Translations under genes and position numbers: made by a program
NCBI RefSeq assembly: GCF_014084025.1
Contig: NZ_CP043682.1
Coordinates: forward strand, 854,484 to 918,483
Source: Borrelia sp. A-FGy1
GTDB taxonomy: Bacteria; Spirochaetota; Spirochaetia; Borreliales; Borreliaceae
DNA: 64,000 nucleotides
Reading direction: 5' to 3'
Part shown: positions 37,537-49,549 of the stretch, piece by piece
How positions within the stretch are numbered: the first letter of the stretch is position 1
Layout of the letters: each line of letters opens with the position of its first letter
The notes under the pieces: model-generated
Told to the model about the DNA's origin: nothing
Databases searched by the model: none
What the model saw: only the letters and a program-made list of their open reading frames with translations

Positions 37537-40500
37537 TTTTCAATGCCTATCATTATTTCTATATCATTATCAAGTTCTATCTTTGTTGTTGCTTTTTCTT
37601 TGTTTACCTCTATTTTTAATATTAGTGTTTCAGATTTAATATAGTTTTCAAATTTGCTTATTATTTTGGTTAATGTTTTATTGTTATCTATATATAGTAT
37701 GATTCGATCACTGACATTAAATTTATTTTCTTTTCTTAAGTTTTGAATTTTTCTTATAAATTCTCTTGATAAACCTTCTAAATACAACTCTTCTGTTATT
37801 AATAAATCTAGTCCAATCGTAATAGAGTTTTCATTTATTACTTTTAGGTTTTCTTTTTCTTTTCTTTCTAGTATTATGTCTTTTATTGTAATTTCATATG
37901 TATTACCTTGTGTTTGAATAATATGTGTATTGCCATTTATTATTTGCAATATAGCCTCATTTTTTAGCTTCATTATTTCTGATGACACAGCTTTCATATT
38001 TTTACCAAGCTTGCTTCCAAGCTCTCTAAAATTGGCTTTTGCTGCATAAGTAACAAGTTCTTCTTCATTTGATTTTATTTTTATTTCTTTTGCATTTATT
38101 TCTTCAAGTATTATTTCTTGCATTTCATGTAGTGTTTCTTGCTCTTTTTGGTTCTTAGTAACAACATAGATTGTGTTAATAGGTTTTCTTATTTTAATGT
38201 CATAAGAGGCTCTAAGCGCTCTTGCAATTGATACTACTTTTCTTATGAAATTCATTTTTTCTTCAATATCTTGTTTTATAAGTTCTTTAATCTCTTTTGG
38301 ATATTCGTTTAGGTGAATTGATTCTTTCTCATCTGTTGTCTTTAAATTTTGATAAATATTTTCTGTTAAAAAAGGAATAAATGGAGCAAGCATTAATATC
38401 AAACTTTTTAGTGAATAATATAAAGTTTCATAAGCATCTTGTTTATCAGTATCATTCTCAGATTTCCAGAATCTTCTTCTTGATCTTCTTATATACCAAT
38501 TGTTTAGTTTATCAATGAATTCAATAAGTTTATCTATTGCTTTTGTTAAGTTGTATTTATCTATTTCTTCGTTTAGTATTTTCTTTAAACTTTCAGTTTC
38601 GCTAATTATCCATTGATCAAGAATGTTATTTTTGGATAAATTAAAGTTATCATTAACTTTAAATTTATCAATTATTGCATAAGTTATAAAAAATGAATAT
38701 GCATTCCAGATAGGTATGATAATGTTCTTGAGAACGTCTTTAACTCCATTATCACTGTATTTTAAGTCATCTGCTTTTACTACAGGGCTCATTATTAAGT
38801 AAAGCCTTAAAGCATCAGCTCCAAATGTGTTTATTACTTTCATTGGATCTGTATAATTTCTAAGAGATTTAGACATTTTTTTTCCGTCACTAGATAATAC
38901 GAGTCCATTGACTATTACATTTTTAAAAGCGGGTTTTTCAAAAAGCGCAGTTCCTAATATTGTTAGAGTATAGAACCATCCTCTTGTTTGATCTAGACCT
39001 TCTGCAATAAAGTCTGCAGGGAAAATATTATTTAAATTATCTTTATTGGCGAATGGATAATGATTACTTGCATAAGGCATTGATCCAGATTCAAACCAGC
39101 AGTCTAAAACTTCACTTGTGCGTATATATGTGCCTCCATATTCGCTGGGCCAAGTTATTTTGTCAATTTTATCTTTATGTAGGTCACTTATCTTTTGTCT
39201 TGAATAGCTTTCAAGTTCTTCTTTGGAGCCTATGCATATTTTATTTCCTGACTTTGAGCAAACCCAAACTGGTATTGGATTCCCCCAAAATCTATTTCTG
39301 CTTATTGCCCAATCTCTTGCATTTTCTAACCATTTTCCGAATCTTCCTTTTTTTAAATGGGAAGGAATCCAGTTAATTTTTTCATTTGATTTTATAAGTT
39401 TTTCCTTTATTGCTTCAATGTTTACAAACCATGAACTTACAGGTCTGTAAATTAAAGGTGTATTTGTTCTGTAGCAAAATGGATACCTATGCAAGAAATT
39501 TTCTCTTTTAAAAATGAGATTCATAGATTTTAGTTGTTCTATTATTTTTTTGTCTGCATCTTTAACAAATAGGCCTTCAAAATCTTTTACTTCTTTTGTA
39601 AATCTGCATTCGGCATCTATAGGATTTATTATGTCAACTTTTGTTTTGCTTTTAAGTATATGGTAATCTTCTTCTCCAAAGGGAGCAATGTGTACTAAAC
39701 CTGTTCCATCATTAGTTGTGACATATTCTGCTGTATGAACTCTGAAAGCGCCTTTTCTTTTTTGTTTTATAAAATAGTCAAATATAGGTTCATATTCTAT
39801 TCCAGCAATGTGCTCACCTTTAAATTGTTCTATTATTGTGTATTCTTTTTCAAACTTATAATAGTGATTTAGCCTTCTAGTTCCAATTATGAAAATTTCA
39901 TTTCTTTCTTTATCGAAGATTTTGGAATATTCTATATTATTTCCAACGGCAATTCCAAGATTTGTAGGCAATGTCCAAGGAGTTGTTGTCCATGCAAGTA
40001 AATATTCATTCTTTTCTCTTATTTTAAACTTGACAGTGAGTGATGGATCGTTAACTTCCTTGTATTCTCCAAGATTTACCTCAAAATTTGAGAGTGGAGT
40101 TGCAAGTTTTGGAGAATATGGCAATACATAATAACTTTCGTAAATTAAACCCTTATCATAAAGATTCTTAAATATCCACCATACAGACTCCATGAAGTTT
40201 GTATCCATTGTTTTATAATTTTTTTTAAAATCTACCCATCTACCTAATCTTGAAATAGTCTTTTCCCATTCTTTTGTATATTTAAGAACTATTTTTCTGC
40301 ATTCTTCATTAAATTTTTCAACTCCATATTGTTCTATTTCTTTGCTTCCAGAAATTCCTAAGTATTTCTCTACCTCATATTCTACAGGCAAACCATGAGT
40401 GTCCCACCCAAAATTTCTCTTAACATATTTTCCTTTCATTGTCTTATATCTTGGGATTATATCTTTAATTGTATTTGGAACAAAATGACCAAAGTGAGGA

Positions 40501-40658
40501 AGCCCTGTTGCGAAAGGAGGTCCGTCATAAAATATAAATTCTTCACAACCTATTCTTTGTTGAATAGATTTTTCAAAAATTTTATTATCATTCCAGAATT
40601 TTAATATTTTCTCTTCTATTTTAGGAAAATCTACTTTACTATCTACATTCTTAAACAT
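37524..40658 (-). CDS. ileS: Isoleucine-tRNA ligase (eukaryotic-like type)
   Basis: The 1044-residue class I synthetase has the HIGH-region [20 protein letters not shown] and the KMSKS loop [14 protein letters not shown], with the CP1 editing domain between and an anticodon-binding domain after. The '[20 protein letters not shown]' type and overall length are those of the eukaryal/archaeal-like IleRS group, some members of which tolerate mupirocin. It lies 11 bases after the Clp gene on the same strand. Confidence 0.95.
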   Translation of the reverse strand: MFKNVDSKVDFPKIEEKILKFWNDNKIFEKSIQQRIGCEEFIFYDGPPFATGLPHFGHFVPNTIKDIIPRYKTMKGKYVKRNFGWDTHGLPVEYEVEKYLGISGSKEIEQYGVEKFNEECRKIVLKYTKEWEKTISRLGRWVDFKKNYKTMDTNFMESVWWIFKNLYDKGLIYESYYVLPYSPKLATPLSNFEVNLGEYKEVNDPSLTVKFKIREKNEYLLAWTTTPWTLPTNLGIAVGNNIEYSKIFDKERNEIFIIGTRRLNHYYKFEKEYTIIEQFKGEHIAGIEYEPIFDYFIKQKRKGAFRVHTAEYVTTNDGTGLVHIAPFGEEDYHILKSKTKVDIINPIDAECRFTKEVKDFEGLFVKDADKKIIEQLKSMNLIFKRENFLHRYPFCYRTNTPLIYRPVSSWFVNIEAIKEKLIKSNEKINWIPSHLKKGRFGKWLENARDWAISRNRFWGNPIPVWVCSKSGNKICIGSKEELESYSRQKISDLHKDKIDKITWPSEYGGTYIRTSEVLDCWFESGSMPYASNHYPFANKDNLNNIFPADFIAEGLDQTRGWFYTLTILGTALFEKPAFKNVIVNGLVLSSDGKKMSKSLRNYTDPMKVINTFGADALRLYLIMSPVVKADDLKYSDNGVKDVLKNIIIPIWNAYSFFITYAIIDKFKVNDNFNLSKNNILDQWIISETESLKKILNEEIDKYNLTKAIDKLIEFIDKLNNWYIRRSRRRFWKSENDTDKQDAYETLYYSLKSLILMLAPFIPFLTENIYQNLKTTDEKESIHLNEYPKEIKELIKQDIEEKMNFIRKVVSIARALRASYDIKIRKPINTIYVVTKNQKEQETLHEMQEIILEEINAKEIKIKSNEEELVTYAAKANFRELGSKLGKNMKAVSSEIMKLKNEAILQIINGNTHIIQTQGNTYEITIKDIILERKEKENLKVINENSITIGLDLLITEELYLEGLSREFIRKIQNLRKENKFNVSDRIILYIDNNKTLTKIISKFENYIKSETLILKIEVNKEKATTKIELDNDIEIMIGIEKCTS

Positions 40659-40669
40659 AAAGCTTCCTT

Positions 40670-42868
40670 TTATTCTATTTTTATCTTGTTTTTTTCTAAG
40701 TATATTTTTATTAGATTAATAGTGGGGTTTTTAAAAATTTTATTAATAATTTTTTCTTCTATTTCTTCTTTTATTGCATTTAATATACTTCTTGCTCCAG
40801 AGTTTTTGTCATAAAAAGTTTTAATTATATAATTTTTAATATTTTTATCCATTTTTATTTTAATATTCTTAGAATTATATCTTGAAATAAGATTTTTATA
40901 ATAATTATTATAGATTATTTTAACATCTTCTTCTTGCAATATATTAAGTATAATTTTTTTTTGTATTTTATCCAATAAAGTTGATTTAAATCGTTTCTTA
41001 AGTTGGTTATTTATTTCACTTTTAATATTTATGTTATTATTTGTCTTGCCAAATCCAATATTTCCTTTTCCAAGAAGTATTTCAGATCCAATAGATGTAG
41101 TAAGAATAAGAATGGCATTTTTAAAAGATATCTTGTTTTCTTGACTATCAATAAGCTCACCATATTCAATTATTCGTTCAATTATATTAAGAACTGAATT
41201 GTGAGCATTTTCAATGTTTTCAAATATAATGAAGCATTTGGGATAATATTTTATTCTATTTATTAGTAGTCCTCCATCAGCGTAGCCTATATATCCAGGA
41301 TTTGTTCCTATTAATTTTGAAATAGAATTTTCTTCTCTATATTCTGACATATCTAGTTTTAATATTGAGTTTTCATCTTCCATAATTATATTTGATACTT
41401 CATTTGCTAGCATTGTCTTTCCACTTCCGCTTGAGCCTATAAATAATGCTGCTGTTAAGAGTTTGCTGTTATCATTTATTTCAAGTTTTGTTTTAACTAT
41501 TTCTCTAAGGATCTCATTTATAGCATGGTTTTGTCCAATTATTTTTTCTCTTATTTGTATTTCTGCTTTTTTAAGTATATCAATTTCTTCTTTAATATTA
41601 GATTCTGTTTTGATATCTAACATTGCATCTGTTATTCTTTTAATGTCTTCGGCATTAATTACCTTGCATGCTGTCTCTTGTTTTTTTTTAGCTCCAGCAA
41701 TATCAATGAGGTCAATTGCTTTGTCAGGAAATCTTTTATTGATTAGATATTTTGATGATAAATATATTACATTTTCGATTGCCTCTTTTTTGTAAGTAAC
41801 ACCATGATAATCTTCAAAATTTTTTATTATATTATTTAGAATATTTAGAGTTTCTTTTTCATTAGGTTCTTTTATTGATATTGTTTGAAATCTTCGGATA
41901 AATGCTTTGTCTTTAGCAATATACTTTCTATATTCATCATAAGTTGTTGCTCCTATAATTTGTATTTCGGAGCGAGACAGGGCTGGCTTTAAAATATTTG
42001 ATGCATCAAGAGCACCTTCAGAATTTCCAGCTCCCATTAGCGTGTGTATTTCGTCAATAAATATTATTGTATCTTTATTATTTTTAATTGATTTAATTAT
42101 ATTATTTAATCTTTCTTCGAATTCACCCCTATATTTTGTGCCTGATACTAAGTCAGAAGTATCAATTTTTAGTATTATTTTATTTTGTAATTTACTTTTT
42201 ATTTCTTTATTTGCAATTTTTATTGCGAGTCCTTCTACTATTGCTGTTTTTCCAATTCCAGGTTCTCCTATTAAGATTGTGCTATTTTTATTTCGTCTTT
42301 CAAGTATATTTATTAATTCTTGAATTTCTTTTTCACGCCCAATTAAAGGATCAAGTTTATTTTCCTTTGCAAGTGCTGTTAAATTTTTAACATATTTCCC
42401 AATTTCGAAGTTTTCGTTTTCAAGTCTTATTTCATCTTCAAATTCTTTATATGTTTCAATTAATCTTATTTTGTCTATGTTTGTTATTATATTTTCTTCA
42501 TTAAATCCAAAGCTTAATTTATTAAGTTTATATTTTTTTAGTAATTTTTTTGTTTTTAATATTAAATAAAAAATTTCTTTTATTCCTATTGAAGTTTTAG
42601 GTTTAAATTCTTTTTTTGCTTTTTCAATAAGAATAAAAATTTCTCTGTTTATTTTTGGAATTATAATTTCATTAGGAGTTACTAAAACTTTTTCTAATTT
42701 TTCTATTTCATATAATGTATCTTGTTTAATGTTTTTTAAGGTTTTTGTGTCTATACTTTTTATCTCAGATTTTTTAGGACGAATGAGGATAGACATCAAC
42801 AGATGCCAGATTGAAACTTCTCTATTTTTGTTTTTTCTAGCAACTTCTTTTGCGGATACTTCAACCAA
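40670..42868 (-). CDS. Clp-family AAA+ unfoldase (ClpA/ClpC type)
   Basis: The 732-residue protein has a short Clp N-domain-like start ([13 protein letters not shown]) and two AAA+ modules, with Walker A motifs [14 protein letters not shown] and [14 protein letters not shown]. An IGFG loop follows the second Walker region, the kind that docks to ClpP, so it probably feeds substrates to ClpP. TTG 42868 is the only plausible start; the frame has a stop a short way upstream. The middle region is smaller than in Hsp104/ClpB, arguing against ClpB. Confidence 0.86.
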   Translation of the reverse strand: MVEVSAKEVARKNKNREVSIWHLLMSILIRPKKSEIKSIDTKTLKNIKQDTLYEIEKLEKVLVTPNEIIIPKINREIFILIEKAKKEFKPKTSIGIKEIFYLILKTKKLLKKYKLNKLSFGFNEENIITNIDKIRLIETYKEFEDEIRLENENFEIGKYVKNLTALAKENKLDPLIGREKEIQELINILERRNKNSTILIGEPGIGKTAIVEGLAIKIANKEIKSKLQNKIILKIDTSDLVSGTKYRGEFEERLNNIIKSIKNNKDTIIFIDEIHTLMGAGNSEGALDASNILKPALSRSEIQIIGATTYDEYRKYIAKDKAFIRRFQTISIKEPNEKETLNILNNIIKNFEDYHGVTYKKEAIENVIYLSSKYLINKRFPDKAIDLIDIAGAKKKQETACKVINAEDIKRITDAMLDIKTESNIKEEIDILKKAEIQIREKIIGQNHAINEILREIVKTKLEINDNSKLLTAALFIGSSGSGKTMLANEVSNIIMEDENSILKLDMSEYREENSISKLIGTNPGYIGYADGGLLINRIKYYPKCFIIFENIENAHNSVLNIIERIIEYGELIDSQENKISFKNAILILTTSIGSEILLGKGNIGFGKTNNNINIKSEINNQLKKRFKSTLLDKIQKKIILNILQEEDVKIIYNNYYKNLISRYNSKNIKIKMDKNIKNYIIKTFYDKNSGARSILNAIKEEIEEKIINKIFKNPTINLIKIYLEKNKIKIE

Positions 42869-42890
42869 ATTTACTAGATTTTCTGCTATA

Positions 42891-44600
42891 TTAATATTTT
42901 TCTATCTCCATATTTATATTATTAATTATATCAAAAATATTATTTTTTTGTTCGTATCTTGAATGTATAGATACATAAAATTTAATTTTTGGTTCTGTTC
43001 CAGAAGGCCTAACAGTTATTGTGGTTTCATTATCTAATAATAATTTTATTGCATTAGTAGGATATTTGTAATCTAATATTTCGTTGACATTTCCATTAAT
43101 ATCTATTTCTTTCAATTTTTGATAGTCTAATTTTTTAATCACCTTAATTCCTGCAAATTCTTTTTGTTTTTCATTTCTTAACTTTGACATTAGTTTTTCT
43201 CTTAAAGGTTCTCCTTGAAAACCTTTGAAGTTTTTAGTAATTGAAAATTCTTCATAATATCCAAATTCTTTGTACATTTCTTGAAGATATTGTTCCATTG
43301 TCATTTTATTTTCTTTAAGAGTAAGCATTAATTCGCAACAACCTTTGATAGCTGAAAATGCATCTTTGTCTCTAGTTACATCTCCAATTAAGTATCCATG
43401 ACTTTCTTCACAACCAAAAATAAATTTTTTATTCGGTTCTTTGATTTTCATTTCATCTATTAAGTTTCCTATCCATTTAAATCCTGTATATGTTCTAAAT
43501 AATGTTGAATTATATTTATAAACTATTTTATCCAACATAGGAGTTGTGACAAAGGAAGCTACTATAAATGTATTTTTTGGATTACTCTCTTTAGATAATA
43601 AATAGTTCGATAAAATGCATGCTATTTGATTTCCATTTAAAATTTTCCATTCTGTGCCGTTATTAAAGGCAAGGCCTATCCTATCCGCATCTGGATCAGT
43701 TGCAATCGCAATGTCGCATTTTTCTGTTTTGGCAAATTCTATTACTTTAGACATAGCAATATTGTATTCAGGATTAGGGTATTTTACTGTGGGAAATTCC
43801 GGATCAGGATTTATTTGTGTTGGTTCAATTAATAATTCTACTTTACTGTTTTTGAATAATTCTTTTATTATTATTCCTCCTGCTCCATGTAAAGGAGTAT
43901 ACGCTACTCTTAATTTTATTTGTTTGCTTTTTTCATTAAAGTTAGGAAATTTTTCATTTATTTTTTCTATGAATGGAATATCAATTTCATTATTGAGTTC
44001 TACTATTGATTTATTATTTATTTTTTCTTCTTTTATAATAATGCTTTCAATATGAGACATTTTTTGAATTTCATATATTATAAGGGATTCATGAGGAGGT
44101 ATTATCTGACATCCTCCTTTCCAATAAACTTTGTATCCATTGTATTCTTTTGGATTATGACTTGCTGTTATCATTATTCCAATATCGCAATCTAATTTTA
44201 TCACTGTATAAGACAATTGAGGTGTTGGTCTTAATTGTTTATATATATAAACTTTAAAACCATTTAATGAAAAAATTTCAGCAGCATCATAAGCAAATTC
44301 TTTTGAGAAATATCTTGAATCATAGCTTATCACAACTTTTGGGTTTTTAGTTATTTTAAGAATATAGTTAGCAATTCCTTGGCTTGCTTTTATTACGTTG
44401 TAGGTATTCATATAATAAGTACCGGCTCCAATAATGCCCCTCATACCAGCCGTGCCAAATTCTATATCTTTGTAAAATCTGTTAAGCAATTCGTTTTTAT
44501 TGTTTTCGTTGAGTAGTTTTATTGCTTCATCTTTAAAGTATTTATTTTTTTCAATAAGGATATATTTTTTTATTCTTTTAAAGAGTTCATTGTTTTTCAT
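42891..44600 (-). CDS. Phosphoglucomutase / phosphomannomutase family enzyme
   Basis: The 569-residue alpha-D-phosphohexomutase has the phosphoserine loop TASHNPKEYNGYKVYW, the metal loop ATDPDADRIGLA, the sugar loop GCEESHGYLIG and the phosphate-binding RPSGTEPKIKFY. Its length and motifs fit the PGM2-type group that interconverts sugar 1- and 6-phosphates, but the preferred sugar cannot be told. AAAGGAAAA precedes the start. It is the first gene of a minus-strand group with the Clp gene, ileS and a lipoprotein, and is divergent from uvrB. Confidence 0.9.
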   Translation of the reverse strand: MKNNELFKRIKKYILIEKNKYFKDEAIKLLNENNKNELLNRFYKDIEFGTAGMRGIIGAGTYYMNTYNVIKASQGIANYILKITKNPKVVISYDSRYFSKEFAYDAAEIFSLNGFKVYIYKQLRPTPQLSYTVIKLDCDIGIMITASHNPKEYNGYKVYWKGGCQIIPPHESLIIYEIQKMSHIESIIIKEEKINNKSIVELNNEIDIPFIEKINEKFPNFNEKSKQIKLRVAYTPLHGAGGIIIKELFKNSKVELLIEPTQINPDPEFPTVKYPNPEYNIAMSKVIEFAKTEKCDIAIATDPDADRIGLAFNNGTEWKILNGNQIACILSNYLLSKESNPKNTFIVASFVTTPMLDKIVYKYNSTLFRTYTGFKWIGNLIDEMKIKEPNKKFIFGCEESHGYLIGDVTRDKDAFSAIKGCCELMLTLKENKMTMEQYLQEMYKEFGYYEEFSITKNFKGFQGEPLREKLMSKLRNEKQKEFAGIKVIKKLDYQKLKEIDINGNVNEILDYKYPTNAIKLLLDNETTITVRPSGTEPKIKFYVSIHSRYEQKNNIFDIINNINMEIEKY

Positions 44601-44716
44601 GTTATTTTCCTTTATTTTATATTAAAGATTTTGTATATAGATATATATTATTTTATATTTTAAACATAAAATAAGTAATCAAATGTTGATTGTAATTTTG
44701 TTTAAGGTCGGTTTTT

Positions 44717-46681
44717 ATGAAATTTTGTTTGAAGTCTGATTATGTTCCTGCCGGTGACCAACCAAAAGCAATTAGGCAGATTAAAGAATCAATTATATTT
44801 AATAATAAGTATCAGACCTTAAAGGGTGTAACAGGAAGTGGCAAGACTTTTACAGTTGCTAATGTTATTAGAGATTTAAACAGACCTTCTTTGATAATTA
44901 GCCATAATAAAACTTTGGCAGCACAGCTTTATAGGGAATTTAAGGATTTTTTTCCAGATAATGCAGTTGAATATTTTGTTTCTTATTATGATTATTATCA
45001 GCCTGAGTCTTATATTGCTTCAAAAGATTTGTATATAGAAAAGGAAGCCACTATTAATGAAGAGCTTGATATAAAGAGGATAAGGGCAGTAACTTCTCTT
45101 TCTAGAAGGAGAGATGTTATTGTTGTTGCTACAGTATCTTCAATCTATGCCTTAGGTTCTCCAGAATTTTTTAAAAGCTCAGCGCATGCTTTTTTTGTAG
45201 GACAAAAGATTTCTATTAAGGATATGGCGGATATTTTTGTGAAATTGCAGTATTCAAGAACTCTTATGAATCTTGAGCATGATAAATTTTCTATTAAAGG
45301 AGATATTATTGATGTATGGCCTAGTAATGAGCATGATAATTTTGCTTATAGGATTTATTTGGATTTTGATGAAATTGTTAGTATTAAAAGGATTAGCCCA
45401 TTTACAAAAAAGATTTTAGGAAGTGTGGATGAATTTACTCTTTTTGCTAAGTCTTATTTTGTTATTCCTTATAATACTATATTAGATGCTCTTCCTAAAA
45501 TATATCTTGATTTAAAGATTCAATATCATTATTTTAAAGAAAATGGAAAGTTTATTGAGGCTGAAAGACTTAAGCAAAGGGTGGAATATGATATTGAAAT
45601 GTTAAGAGAAACTGGGACATGTCAAGGTATAGAAAATTATACTAAATATTTTAGCGAAAATGAAAAAGGGAGGCCTTATTGTCTTTTTGATTTTTTTCCT
45701 AGGGATTACTTGCTTTTTGTTGATGAATCACATGTGACTTTGCCACAGATTAGAGGGATGTATAATGGAGATTATGCAAGGAAATTGAATCTTGTGAATT
45801 TTGGATTTAGACTTCCGTCAGCGCTTGAGAATAGACCTCTTAAATATCATGAATTTGAATCTATTATTAATCAAGCTGTTTTTATTTCAGCTACTCCTGG
45901 GCTTGAAGAGTGTGAAAAAAGTAGCATTATTGTTGAGCAAATAATTCGTCCGACAGGTCTTGTTGATCCAGAGATTATTCTTAAGAATTCAGATGGGCAA
46001 ATGGAAGATATTTATAATGAAATACAAAAAAGAATTGCTTTGAATGAGAAAGTTTTAGTTACAACTTTAACTAAAAAAATGGCAGAAGATTTAACGGATT
46101 ATTTATTAAGTCTTGATATTAAGTCTAGTTATTTACATGCAGAGCTTAATGCTATTGAGAGAGTTGATATTATTACATCACTTAGGAAATCAGAGATTGA
46201 TGTTATTGTGGGAATTAATTTGTTAAGAGAGGGATTAGATATTCCTGAAGTATCTCTTGTTATAATACTGGATGCGGATAAAGTAGGCTTTCTAAGGTCT
46301 TCTACTTCTCTAATACAAGTAATTGGTAGAGCTGCTAGAAACTCAAATGGTTGTGTTATAATGTATTATGATCAAGTAAGTTTTTCAATGCAAGATGCTA
46401 TTGATGAAACTAATAGAAGGCGGAGTATTCAAATTGAATACAATAGGAAAAATAATATTACTCCAAGGACTGTTATTAAAAGAGTTCAAAATATTTTAGA
46501 AAAAGAATTAAAAAGCGAAACTGTTAATGATGATATTAAAAAAATTATTTCAGATAAAAATTTATCTAAGAAAAATCTTATCAATAAACTTAAGTTTAAG
46601 CTGGATGAAGCAGTTAATGACGAAAGGTTTGAAGATGCTATCTTTTTAAGAGATAAAATAAGAGAATTAACTAAAAATTAA
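44717..46681 (+). CDS. uvrB: Excinuclease ABC subunit B
   Basis: UvrB is the damage-verifying helicase of nucleotide excision repair. The 654-residue protein has Walker A ([15 protein letters not shown]), the beta-hairpin ([13 protein letters not shown]), the DESH box, helicase motif VI (QVIGRAARN) and a C-terminal UVR motif ([22 protein letters not shown]). TAAGG precedes ATG 44717. It is followed 6 bases later by uvrA. Confidence 0.96.
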   Translation: MKFCLKSDYVPAGDQPKAIRQIKESIIFNNKYQTLKGVTGSGKTFTVANVIRDLNRPSLIISHNKTLAAQLYREFKDFFPDNAVEYFVSYYDYYQPESYIASKDLYIEKEATINEELDIKRIRAVTSLSRRRDVIVVATVSSIYALGSPEFFKSSAHAFFVGQKISIKDMADIFVKLQYSRTLMNLEHDKFSIKGDIIDVWPSNEHDNFAYRIYLDFDEIVSIKRISPFTKKILGSVDEFTLFAKSYFVIPYNTILDALPKIYLDLKIQYHYFKENGKFIEAERLKQRVEYDIEMLRETGTCQGIENYTKYFSENEKGRPYCLFDFFPRDYLLFVDESHVTLPQIRGMYNGDYARKLNLVNFGFRLPSALENRPLKYHEFESIINQAVFISATPGLEECEKSSIIVEQIIRPTGLVDPEIILKNSDGQMEDIYNEIQKRIALNEKVLVTTLTKKMAEDLTDYLLSLDIKSSYLHAELNAIERVDIITSLRKSEIDVIVGINLLREGLDIPEVSLVIILDADKVGFLRSSTSLIQVIGRAARNSNGCVIMYYDQVSFSMQDAIDETNRRRSIQIEYNRKNNITPRTVIKRVQNILEKELKSETVNDDIKKIISDKNLSKKNLINKLKFKLDEAVNDERFEDAIFLRDKIRELTKN

Positions 46682-46687
46682 AATTTT

Positions 46688-49549
46688 ATGCGTAAGGAGT
46701 ATGAGTTTTTGAATGAAAAAATTACTATCAGAGGCGCTAGAGAGCATAATTTAAAAAATATTGATATTGATATTCCAAGAAATAGCTTAGTAGTGATATC
46801 TGGAAAAAGTGGCTCTGGTAAATCATCTTTAGCTTTTGATACAATTTTTGCAGAAGGGCAGAGAAGGTATATGGAGTCTGTATCAGCTTATGCAAGGCAG
46901 TTTTTAGGAGTAATGAAGAAACCTAATGTTGACTATATAGGTGGTTTATCTCCTGCTATCTCAATTGAACAGAAAACAATAAGCAATAATCCGAGGTCAA
47001 CTGTTGGAACAATTACTGAGATCTATGATTATTATAGATTATTGTTTGCAAAAATTGGGAAGCCATATTGTCCAAATGATGGAAGTCTTATAGAAGAACA
47101 GTCTTTAGATAAAATAATTAATACTATTTTAAGTTATGCTGAAGGATCTAAGGTTGTTTTATTTGCGCCTGTTGTTATGGGGGCTAAGGGCTCGCACAAG
47201 AAAGAGCTTAATAGAATATTAAATCAAGGATTTAATAGGGTAAGAGTAGATTCTAAAGATTATTTAGTAGAAGATGCTATTAATTTAAACTTAGATAAGA
47301 ATAAAAAACACAATATTGAGATTATTGTAGATAGAATAAAGTTAAGTAGAAATACAAGAATTAGGCTTTCAGATTCGGTTGAAACTGCTTTGTCTGTTTC
47401 TAATGGATATTTACGGGTAGAAATTGAAAATAATTTAGAAAAGATAGATAAAATTTTCACGGAGCATAATAGTTGTCCTTTATGTGGATTTTCTCTGCCT
47501 GCAATAGAGCCAAGGCTTTTTTCTTTTAATAGTTTATTTGGTGCTTGTAGTGAGTGTTCTGGACTTGGTATTACACTTGAATTTGATTTTGAAAAAATTT
47601 GTCCTAATTTAGAGCTTTCTTTTATTGAAGATGCATTCATTACTTTTAAAACTAGTTCTTCTTGGGCTGTAGCAATTTTTAGGGGACTTGCTAATCATTA
47701 TGGTTTTAATCTAGATACTCCTGTAAAAGATATTCCAGAAAATGTTCTTAGAAAGATTTTGTATGGAACAAATGAAAAAATAAACTTTGTTTATCGATCT
47801 AAGGAAATTGAGAATAAGGATATAGACGGCGGGTTTCATTATTCTAAGGAATTTGAAGGTCTTCTTCCTCTTTTAAAAAGGCGTTATCTTACAACAGAGT
47901 CTGAAAGTGCTAGGTTATTTTATGAAGGTTTGATGTCCCGCAAGATATGTAATTCTTGTAAGGGCAAGAGATTGAATATTTCTGCTTTATCTGTTAAATT
48001 ATGTGGGAAAAATATACAGGAGCTTAGTAATCTTTCTGTTATAGATTCTTATTCATTTTTTGAGAATATTAATCTTGATGAAGTTGATATAAAAATTTCT
48101 AAGGAAATTTTAAAAGAAATTAAGAATAGGCTTAAGTTTTTGATAGATGTTGGGCTTTCTTATTTATATTTAGATAGAATATCGGGAACTCTGTCAGGAG
48201 GTGAGGCTCAACGCATTAGGCTTGCTACTCAAATAGGATCAGCACTTGTTGGGGTTCTTTATGTACTTGATGAGCCTAGTATTGGATTGCATCAAAGAGA
48301 TAATGAAAAATTGATAAATACTCTTGTCAATTTAAAGAAACTTGGGAATACAATCATTGTTGTAGAACATGATGAACAAACTTTACGTACTGCTGATTAT
48401 ATTGTTGATATTGGACCTGGGTCTGGGATTTATGGTGGGGAAATAGTGGCTAAGGGAATTTTGTCTGATATTTTAAATAATGAGAATAGTCTTACTGGAA
48501 AGTATTTGAGTGGTCTACTTAAAATAGATGTTCCAAAAATGAGACGTAAATCAGAAAGAGGGAAAATTGTACTTTTAGGAGCTAATAAAAACAATTTAAA
48601 AGATATTGATGTTAGAATTCCTTTAGGGATATTTACTGTGATAACAGGAGTTTCTGGTAGCGGGAAAAGTACTCTTTTAAATGAAGTATTATATCCGGCT
48701 CTTGATAGTAGGCTAAAGGGAAATATAAATTATTGTAATGGATTTAAAGATATTATTGGGTATGAGCAGGTTGATAAGATTATTCAGATAAATCAAAAAC
48801 CAATAGGTAAAACTCCAAGATCAAATCCTTCAACTTATGTTGGACTTTTTACAGAAATAAGAGAACTCTTTTCAAAATTACCAGAGTCTAAAGCAAGAGG
48901 ATTTAAGGCTGGGAGGTTTTCTTTTAATGTTAAGGGAGGTAGATGTGAAAAATGTCAAGGAGAAGGTTCTTTAAATATTCAGATGCATTTTTTGCCAGAT
49001 GTTTTTATTCCTTGTGATTTATGTAAAGGTAGAAAATTTAATGAAGAAACTTTAGAGATAAGATATAAGGGTAAAAATATTTATGATGTTTTAGAGATGA
49101 GCGTAATTGAGGCTAAAGATTTTTTTGAAAATATTCCAAAATTAAATCATTATTTAAAAGTTTTAGATGAAGTTGGCCTTGGATATATTAAATTAGGCCA
49201 AACATCAACAACTCTTTCGGGAGGTGAAGCTCAGCGTGTTAAATTGGCCTTTGAGCTTGCAAAGCGAAGTACAGGAAAAACTTTTTATATTATTGATGAA
49301 CCAACAACGGGTTTACATTTTGATGATATAAAAAAATTGTTGGAAGTATTGCAGCTTCTTGTTAAGAATGGAAATACTGTAGTTCTTATAGAGCATAATT
49401 TGGATGTAATAAAACAGGCAGATTATATAATAGATTTAGGACCTGAAGGTGGACTATCTGGGGGAGATATTATTGTATCTGGAACTCCTGAAGAGGTTTC
49501 AAAATGCAAAAGTTCCTATACAGGAATGTTTTTAAAAAAACTTTTGTAG
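46688..49549 (+). CDS. uvrA: Excinuclease ABC subunit A
   Basis: UvrA is the ABC-type damage-recognition ATPase of nucleotide excision repair. The 953-residue protein has two ATPase halves (ISGKSGSGKSSLAFDTIF and ITGVSGSGKSTLLNEVLY), two signatures (TLSGGEAQRIRLA and TLSGGEAQRVKLA) and two zinc modules (CPLCGF...CSEC and CEKCQG...CDLC). ATG 46688 has no ribosome binding site. An in-frame TTG at 46709 has AAGGAG at 46694-46699 and would give a compact MNEKITIRGAR start, so the true start may be there. Confidence 0.96.
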   Translation: MRKEYEFLNEKITIRGAREHNLKNIDIDIPRNSLVVISGKSGSGKSSLAFDTIFAEGQRRYMESVSAYARQFLGVMKKPNVDYIGGLSPAISIEQKTISNNPRSTVGTITEIYDYYRLLFAKIGKPYCPNDGSLIEEQSLDKIINTILSYAEGSKVVLFAPVVMGAKGSHKKELNRILNQGFNRVRVDSKDYLVEDAINLNLDKNKKHNIEIIVDRIKLSRNTRIRLSDSVETALSVSNGYLRVEIENNLEKIDKIFTEHNSCPLCGFSLPAIEPRLFSFNSLFGACSECSGLGITLEFDFEKICPNLELSFIEDAFITFKTSSSWAVAIFRGLANHYGFNLDTPVKDIPENVLRKILYGTNEKINFVYRSKEIENKDIDGGFHYSKEFEGLLPLLKRRYLTTESESARLFYEGLMSRKICNSCKGKRLNISALSVKLCGKNIQELSNLSVIDSYSFFENINLDEVDIKISKEILKEIKNRLKFLIDVGLSYLYLDRISGTLSGGEAQRIRLATQIGSALVGVLYVLDEPSIGLHQRDNEKLINTLVNLKKLGNTIIVVEHDEQTLRTADYIVDIGPGSGIYGGEIVAKGILSDILNNENSLTGKYLSGLLKIDVPKMRRKSERGKIVLLGANKNNLKDIDVRIPLGIFTVITGVSGSGKSTLLNEVLYPALDSRLKGNINYCNGFKDIIGYEQVDKIIQINQKPIGKTPRSNPSTYVGLFTEIRELFSKLPESKARGFKAGRFSFNVKGGRCEKCQGEGSLNIQMHFLPDVFIPCDLCKGRKFNEETLEIRYKGKNIYDVLEMSVIEAKDFFENIPKLNHYLKVLDEVGLGYIKLGQTSTTLSGGEAQRVKLAFELAKRSTGKTFYIIDEPTTGLHFDDIKKLLEVLQLLVKNGNTVVLIEHNLDVIKQADYIIDLGPEGGLSGGDIIVSGTPEEVSKCKSSYTGMFLKKLL

